From Haliotis asinina (taxonomy: Eukaryota > Mollusca > Gastropoda > Lepetellida > Haliotidae), in contig NC_090285.1 in assembly GCF_037392515.1 (NCBI RefSeq), positions 6,265,501 to 6,329,500 on the forward strand: 64,000 bases of DNA, in the 5' to 3' direction. Below are positions 59,901 to 64,000 of this stretch, in pieces. The notes beneath the pieces are model-generated. The model did no database searches, was not told the DNA's origin, and worked only from the letters and a program-made list of their open reading frames with translations. The translations under genes were made by a program, and so were the position numbers. The stretch's first letter is position 1. Every line of letters starts with the position of its first letter.

Positions 59901-62900
59901 GTTTTTTGGCTTGTTTCACAACAAATTGTTTCACACTGGTCCTTTCATCCAAACTCCAAACTAAAGTACTGTTGGAAATAGAAAAAAAAACTCTGATTTT
60001 TCATGTTTATCTCTACAAATTATGTAGTTGATATGCAAGTGTGAAATACCTGTTAAAATAAGTTTTCAGTCTAACTACAGTTCCAGTTTTAGGATGGTTG
60101 GAAATGTTAAAAAGGACTTAAAAAGGAGAGATTAGTGCAGAAATGAGCAATGCGAAGTCTAAAGCGACTTCTTAGGCTGACAGACTACAGCTTTATGCAA
60201 ATTAGTGAGCAATGATATTGTATTATAAAGGACATTTTTCAGTCTAAGTAAACTTGAATGTACTGAGGATAAGTTTACTTAGACTGGACATTTTTAGATG
60301 TCCATTTTTGAATTTGTCTTCGCTTCATTATAAACGACAGCAGTCGTAATAAATAGTAACTTTCATGCTGAAACTATTAAGGATGTAGATACCATGGAGT
60401 CTCACTATCACTTTAATAAGAAACAGGTAGGAGGGATTGTCTCAACAGCAAAACCAGGATGGATGTTGCAGACGATGGTTGGGGTCAGGCTGGGGGATAG
60501 TGATATCAGCTAAGATACGATAATCCTTTAGGGGAATTAAACTGGGGAAATACACTGGGAAATATCCAGTCATGTCGACCTCCGGGTGGTCATGCCACCT
60601 GTATATTTTGAGATGTTCAATACGATGCTTTTCTATGGGTATCAGGTATCATACTCTTTTAATAATGTATCTTAAACTTCATTATAGAAAGACATGTAAG
60701 ATGCTAATCAATAGATGAGACATATTTAATATACATGAAAAAGCACGCAATACCTTTGAGATAAACCCTTGCACCAGTTGGCAGCGCATGCATTTTAAGC
60801 CACATGAGTCGACTATCCATCGTACCTATAGTGAACTTGATCGACTGTTCTCATAAGAATATTTAGTGGAGTAGGAAGATAAGTATATCCAGTATGAATT
60901 CCATTATTTATTTACATGTAAAGCATTGGCAAATGAACGTTCTTCTTTTAGTAGTGATTATTGTTACAAATGGCCTAACATGTCAAAACAAAGCAACTTT
61001 TTAAAAGTTTCTATTTTCATACATCAGGCTCTTTTTGAATACATACATGCATATATACAAAATACCTTTCACAGACTTCATGGAAGTGTATAGTGATCGT
61101 TATCTGACTAGTGATAATATCTGATTAATAACAGTACATCATCATATAATTATTCCATGTGGGACCACATTAGGTCAAGATAGACTTGCATTTAGCAGGC
61201 TCATGGTACTGGATACATGCATACAAACCAGCTTTCTAGTCACAGACATCATGAAAGTGTACAGTGATCATTATCTGACTAGTGATAATATCTGATTAAT
61301 GATAATACAATGTCATAACATTATAGATCCAAGACCACACTGAATATGGGTAAACTTTGCATATTGCATATTATTGTGATAGGAGAGTGTTGAGAGATGG
61401 CCCAAATGTCAAAAAATTAGCTTGGTCGCCATGTGCAAAGGCAATAAATTTACATGATTTGCAGCATTTTTTTTCACTTTTGATCTGGTGAAAAAATAAA
61501 AGAACTGATAAAATGACAGTGAATTTGAAATTGCTCTGAATGTTCACTAAATCAAATTTGGGCATGAAGTTCAATATCTGGTGTGTCCACGATGTTGGGC
61601 ATCACATTCACGACACCTTGATGGCATGCTGTTGATTAATTTCCGGATGGTTGCCAGTGGTATGACCAGCTGTTTCTCCTGAAGAGCTGAACCAAGCAGG
61701 GCCAGATTGACCTGTACCATGTCCCTGGCATACACCCTTCAACCAAGAATATCCTATAAATGTCCAGTTAAGGACAGGGTCAAATGGTCAGTCCAGCTCT
61801 GTATGCCCTCTTGTTGGAGATAAGCTGTGACAGTTTGGGCCCAATGTGGTGTGGCATTATCATCTTGGAATTCAAAGTTCCTGCCGATGATTCTAGCCAG
61901 TGGAGCCACAATTGGATGAAAAATTTTGTCAATGTATCACTGACAAGTCAAGTATCCATTAACATTGACCAGTTCTGATCGCCTGTCAGGTGTAACTCCA
62001 TCCCACACCATGACACTACCACCCTTACAGCGATCATGGTCAATAATTGCCGCTCTGACACACCACTCACTGCTACGGCACCAACAACAGTTCCTGCCAT
62101 CTGTGAATCTGAAGCTAAACCTTGATTTATCCGAGAACATGGTGTAATGCCAGTGGCGCACTGACGCTGCCTAGCCCATACCAGTCTTTGGTGCCTATGG
62201 TGAGCAGTAAGGGTAACACCCTTGAAAAGTTGCCTTGCTTTCAGATGGGCTTGACAGAGCTGTTTTTTAATGGTTGAGTGTTAAATTTGTCGCCCAGTGA
62301 GTGTACATAATTCCCTATTGATGGCAGGTGCTGATTAGAACCCATTACGAAGAACTATTAATGTAATGAGATGATCCTGACATGGTGTCCTAGATTTTGG
62401 TCTACCACGCCCAGGCCTCTTTGCAATCCCACCTGTTTGACAGTACTTGTCTCACAGGCAAGAAATTACACTTCTTTGATTTTACCCAACTTTCGGGCAA
62501 CTTGACACAATGATGTCCCCCTTCTGTCATACCCACAATTCTCAATTTTGTTTGTTCATTGAGACATTTTTCAGCATGTGTTCAGCTGTATTGCAGTAGT
62601 GACTTTGAGTTCTCCAAACCGTTTACCAATGCACAAGCATCACATGTTGGTATTGCATCATGTAAATTTCATAGTCATTGGCTGTTGCGTTCGGGTGCAA
62701 CGCTACGGTAATGCACCCTTTCGCTTCAGCATTTGCTGCATTCAGTTTCTTAGTTCCCTTATTTTTTGTTGATAGTATATCCGAATGTGCTGTATATCCG
62801 AATGACACATTACATATATGAATAAAATACTGAAACAATTTTATAATTGATAATCATGCTATTTTTTTGCTGGGGTGAAATTGTCTCTACATGGGGTGAA

Positions 62901-63903
62901 GCGACCTGTGGTGAAACAACCCGGGTAAAATAACTTTGGGTGAATGTGTCTGGGGTGAAATGACCCATTACCAATGAAGCAATGCCAAATATTTGTGACA
63001 CTACATATGTTATCAGGCAATGCTGTACTTACTTGGGGCTCCCTTTACCAACTAAAACAATTGTTCATTAACTAATAACAGAAAACATTCTAGCCGTAAA
63101 ATGTAAACATGTTTTCAAGTTTAGCCTGTAGCACCTGGTTTCTAGGCATAACTCCTTTTCTTTCCTTGCTGAGATCAAAACTTTCTCGGAGCCAGTGGAT
63201 GGCATCATCGTGCATATTCTTCTGATACAGGTCTACTCCAAAGTTGTAACACAGCATGCTGAGGAACCTGCTCTGTGTTAACAACATGACACATATAACT
63301 CATATTTAAAATACAATGCAAAAAATAATTTTAAGTCTTAGAGAGACAACATAGTGATCGTGTTTTGAAAATTTGGAACTAAACATCATGTTGATATTGA
63401 GCAGTTGTCATGAAAAAGGATAAGTGAATATTACAGATTCACATAAGCATATATATATCACCTGTGACCATTACATTTAATTGCCTTATTGGATACTGTG
63501 AGTGTGTATGTGTGCATCAGCATTTGCTGATCAGTCAGGAAGGGGATCTTTGCAGGATATCCAGTTATACTACAGGGGATATCTAACTGGAAGGGGGCTC
63601 AGAGTAATGCAAATTTTCAATACAGTTGCCATTTCAGCCATTTTAGCATGAGTATAATCCTGACTGACGGGAAATGTAGCTAGAACAAATCTGGGATCTC
63701 AGCCTGTAATCACAGTATCAAGGGATACCAAACGTCACAGTGAATTGAACTGAGAGAAATGACAGGCCTAATTAGGCAACCAAAATTAGCTGGTGTTGGC
63801 CTAATGATTTGTTCGCACATACCTCTTGTGGGAATCTTGTGAGCATCTGTTTAGCCATCTGCACCAAGTTTACAGCTGCTTCATTTCTACACTGCAACAT
63901 TTC
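41926..63903 (-). CDS. TEX11: TEX11/SPO22/ZIP4 meiotic crossover protein, 3' 22 exons (5' end outside window)
   Basis: Exons, 5' to 3': 63823-63903, 63135-63272, 59352-59447, 58835-58916, 57547-57628, 56939-57090, 55452-55537, 54029-54169, 51630-51732, 50806-50912, 50463-50599, 49929-49966, 48820-48927, 48477-48547, 47648-47764, 46119-46206, 44851-45003, 44301-44409, 43808-43922, 43020-43090, 42478-42571, 41926-41997. They join in frame into 746 residues plus TAG. TEX11/ZIP4 is a TPR-repeat protein of the ZMM group that promotes class I crossovers on meiotic chromosomes. Blocks agreeing with vertebrate TEX11 from memory include LSMLCYNFGVDLYQ, LRLLANAYIES, SAGLYLKLRILL, AKLQRNRASCFVNQ, QKTCTLMAVAGCLQMARAH, LLLLYEFEARVKL and YPELEIVWLMTRAWNCGI. 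The human protein is about 940 residues, so roughly 200 N-terminal residues lie beyond 64000. The end reads GEILDRIEQARGQPSMEE. All introns are GT..AG and no break is seen, so the gene looks functional. Confidence 0.93.
42035..42150 (+). repeat. Dispersed segment shared with 59082-59205
   Basis: ACTGGATTTGACGCTCAAAT and AATTATGATACCTGTATCTA match AACTGGATTTGACCCAAAAG and AACTATGATACCTATGGTAT in the other copy, in the same order and spacing. The family is not recognised. Confidence 0.5.
43345..43612 (+). repeat. SINE family B, full-length copy
   Basis: AGACCCGTGAAGGTCCTGGG at the head through GATCACTGGATTGTCTGGTC to the tail AAACTAAACTCACTCACTCA. In TEX11 intron 19, antisense to the gene. Confidence 0.92.
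44455..44585 (-). repeat. SINE family A, degenerate copy
   Basis: TGAATGAGTGAGTGAAGTTT, then GTGAAAATGGGCTTCACACA, the complement of the family A middle region. The head is poorly kept. Confidence 0.65.
44714..44792. repeat. Dispersed segment shared with 56264-56340
   Basis: GAAACATCAAATTAAATCTT, GCTTCTTATTGTTATG and ATCAAGACATAAACAACTGA align with the copy at 56264-56340. Unrecognised family. Confidence 0.55.
45833..45985 (-). repeat. SINE family A, degenerate copy
   Basis: GTGAGTGAAGTTTTATGTAG, then ATGGACTTCACACATGTAGG and AATAGAACCTAGGTAGGC (box B region complement). Confidence 0.65.
46243..46310 (-). repeat. SINE family A tail fragment
   Basis: GTGAGTTTGGTTTTATCCTA followed by AGCACTATTCCAGCAATACT. 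Only the shared tail remains. Confidence 0.6.
49010..49095 (-). repeat. tRNA-like SINE head fragment
   Basis: On the minus strand GGTCTGGGTTCGATTCCCCA resembles a box B, preceded by CTGGGAAGCTCAGTATTTGC. No shared tail is seen. It is a fragment rather than a tRNA gene, since no acceptor stem pairs. Confidence 0.4.
51067..51165 (+). repeat. SINE family A copy, truncated
   Basis: GTAGCATAGTGGTCAAAGCA, GACCGAGGTTCGTTTCCCCA and ATGTGTGAAGTCCCAGCAAC; ends before the tail. Confidence 0.75.
51265..51437 (+). repeat. tRNA-like SINE family C
   Basis: GGCAAGTAGGTGCCTGACTC (A-box-like) and GTGTGGGTTCGAATCCCGGA (box B), then TGGGACTCAACCAAAAACGT and ACTGAGAAAGTGAAATCCCA. Related sequence recurs at 51945-52060. 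The upstream GCCAGCACACAAAG pairs with CTTTGTGTGCTGGC as a hairpin. Confidence 0.55.
52014..53207. repeat. 1.2-kb palindrome with ~430-bp arms
   Basis: CAAGCACTAGAATCTGTAGT at the left end is the exact complement of the right end. Pairing continues through GTTGACCACTTTCTAAAT and CCCAAATATAA to the Tc1-like element at its centre, whose own inverted repeats extend the arms. Family C SINE-like sequence makes up the outer arms. Confidence 0.85.
52251..52976 (+). mobile_element. Internally deleted Tc1-like transposon, 726 bp
   Basis: Long inverted repeats (AAAAAGTATGGGAACACCCT left, AGGGTGTTCCCATACTTTTT right) are flanked by TA. The frame at 52479-52799 keeps only the N-terminal DNA-binding part (SKAIVWLQDDESIRGVVRCL, then SPPVIHRLKDRF), resembling the Tc1 helix-turn-helix. 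No DDE catalytic domain remains, so it cannot move by itself. Confidence 0.8.
54155..54745. repeat. 38-bp minisatellite carrying copies of a TEX11 splice acceptor
   Basis: About 15 units of GAATACTCTTTACTCAGGGA plus ACACACTGATTTGATGAA. On the minus strand the real junction TGTTCCCAG then AGTAAAGAGTAT (exon 54029-54169) is the template. Most copies read TCCCTGAGTAAAGAG, but those near 54548 and 54626 keep the TCCCAG acceptor. Confidence 0.93.
55150..55198. repeat. (CA)n-rich microsatellite
   Basis: Imperfect run of ACACACGCACACACAC type in a TEX11 intron. Confidence 0.8.
55951..56145 (-). repeat. SINE family B copy, 5'-truncated
   Basis: GTGAGTGAGTTTAGTTTTAT, GCTATATGGCGGCGGTCTGT, AACCAAGTCAGCAAGTCTGA and GTTAGTCGCCTCTTAC. 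The head beyond this is missing. Confidence 0.88.
56264..56340. repeat. Dispersed segment shared with 44714-44792
   Basis: GAAACATCAAATTAAACTTT and ATCAAATCAAGACTTGAACA correspond to the other copy. Both lie in TEX11 introns. Confidence 0.55.
56649..56832 (-). repeat. SINE family B copy, 5'-truncated
   Basis: GTGAGTGAGGTTAGTTTTAT, AATCGAGTCTGGACCAGACA and GTCAACCAAGTCAGCGAGTC. Confidence 0.88.
57785..57850 (+). repeat. SINE family B tail fragment
   Basis: TTATTTACAGATCACCCTCA followed by AGCTGGAATATTGCTG. Confidence 0.6.
57874..57979. repeat. (ATGT)n microsatellite, about 26 units
   Basis: An uninterrupted ATGT run ending in GCATGCATG variants. It lies just after a family B tail fragment. 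Confidence 0.97.
59082..59205 (+). repeat. Dispersed segment shared with 42035-42150
   Basis: AAAACTGGATTTGACCCAAA and ACTATGATACCTATGGTATA, spaced as in the copy next to the last TEX11 exon. Confidence 0.5.
59527..59792 (-). repeat. SINE family B, full-length copy
   Basis: GTGAGTGAGTGAGTTTGGCT at the tail end, GTGGGTCTGGACCAGACAAT in the middle and GGACTTTCATGGGTCTT at the head. Confidence 0.9.
59793..61055. other. TEX11 intron, no coding block
   Basis: AT-rich. The only structure seen is a hairpin at 60240-60286 (arms CAGTCTAAGTAAACTT and its complement). Confidence 0.5.
61060..61330. repeat. Tandem duplication, about 185-bp spacing
   Basis: TATCTGACTAGTGATAATAT and TGATTAAT follow a CATGRAAGTGTAYAGTGAT segment in both halves (about 61080 and 61250). 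Confidence 0.75.
61484..62780 (-). mobile_element. Decayed Tc1-like transposon, about 1.3 kb
   Basis: Minus strand. The longest open piece (61937-62161) reads a Tc1 block with the first catalytic D in FSDKSRFSF and GGSVMVWDGV. A second-D block (QDDNATPHWAQ) follows near 61850. The DNA-binding region at about 62400-62460 shows KYCQTGGIAKRPGRGRPKS in another frame. Stops and frameshifts interrupt the transposase and the third catalytic region is degraded. End sequence AAAAAATAAGGGAACTAAGA (complement of the right end) is loosely matched on the left. Confidence 0.8.
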
Positions 63904-64000
63904 CTAAAATAGAAAGTTTCCTTGTAAATATCATCTCTTTTCTGATATACTTTGTAAATGTCCATCCCATTTTAGCACCAACAGCTTTTATTTATATACA
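63904..64000 (-). other. TEX11 intron at the window edge
   Basis: Sequence upstream of the exon at 63823-63903. The acceptor CTATTTTAG ends at 63904, and the next exon upstream lies outside the window. Confidence 0.6.

Overview
The window looks like the nuclear genome of a gastropod mollusc, probably abalone-like (Haliotis). It has spliced animal genes with long AT-rich introns, GT..AG junctions, a Frizzled-4-type receptor, a TEX11/ZIP4 meiosis gene, and about twenty copies of two short interspersed repeats whose 3' tail ends in CACTCACTCACT. The abalone assignment is an inference from the look of these repeats; no search was run.

Layout. 1-14 kb is gene-poor: minisatellites, SINE copies and unassigned sequence. 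14.76-16.48 kb (minus strand) is a complete single-exon Frizzled-4 gene. 19.4-38.8 kb (plus strand) is a 14-exon gene for a 535-residue lysine-rich coiled-coil protein that I do not recognise. 41.9-63.9 kb (minus strand, running off the right edge) holds the last 22 coding exons, 746 residues, of a TEX11/SPO22/ZIP4 gene. The two multi-exon genes converge, with stop codons 3.1 kb apart. I rebuilt all exons by hand from reading frame and splice sites; every exon phase is consistent.

Mobile DNA. Intron 2 of the coiled-coil gene carries a 5.1-kb DIRS-like retroelement fossil with inverted terminal repeats. A 1,290-bp mariner (DD34D, TA target site, two in-frame stops) and a 0.5-kb foldback element sit inside it. 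TEX11 introns carry two decayed Tc1-like transposons, one of them at the centre of a 1.2-kb palindrome, plus SINEs.

Most unusual pattern. Minisatellites sit directly on exon-intron junctions. In the coiled-coil gene four consecutive introns (27.05-31.38 kb) hold four unrelated arrays (periods 95, 49, 61 and 80-97 bp), each touching a splice site. Two of them copy the junction itself, giving eight decoy acceptors in one and about twelve decoy donors in the other. TEX11 shows the same at 54.17-54.75 kb, where a 38-bp unit copies a 3' splice site plus the first bases of its exon.
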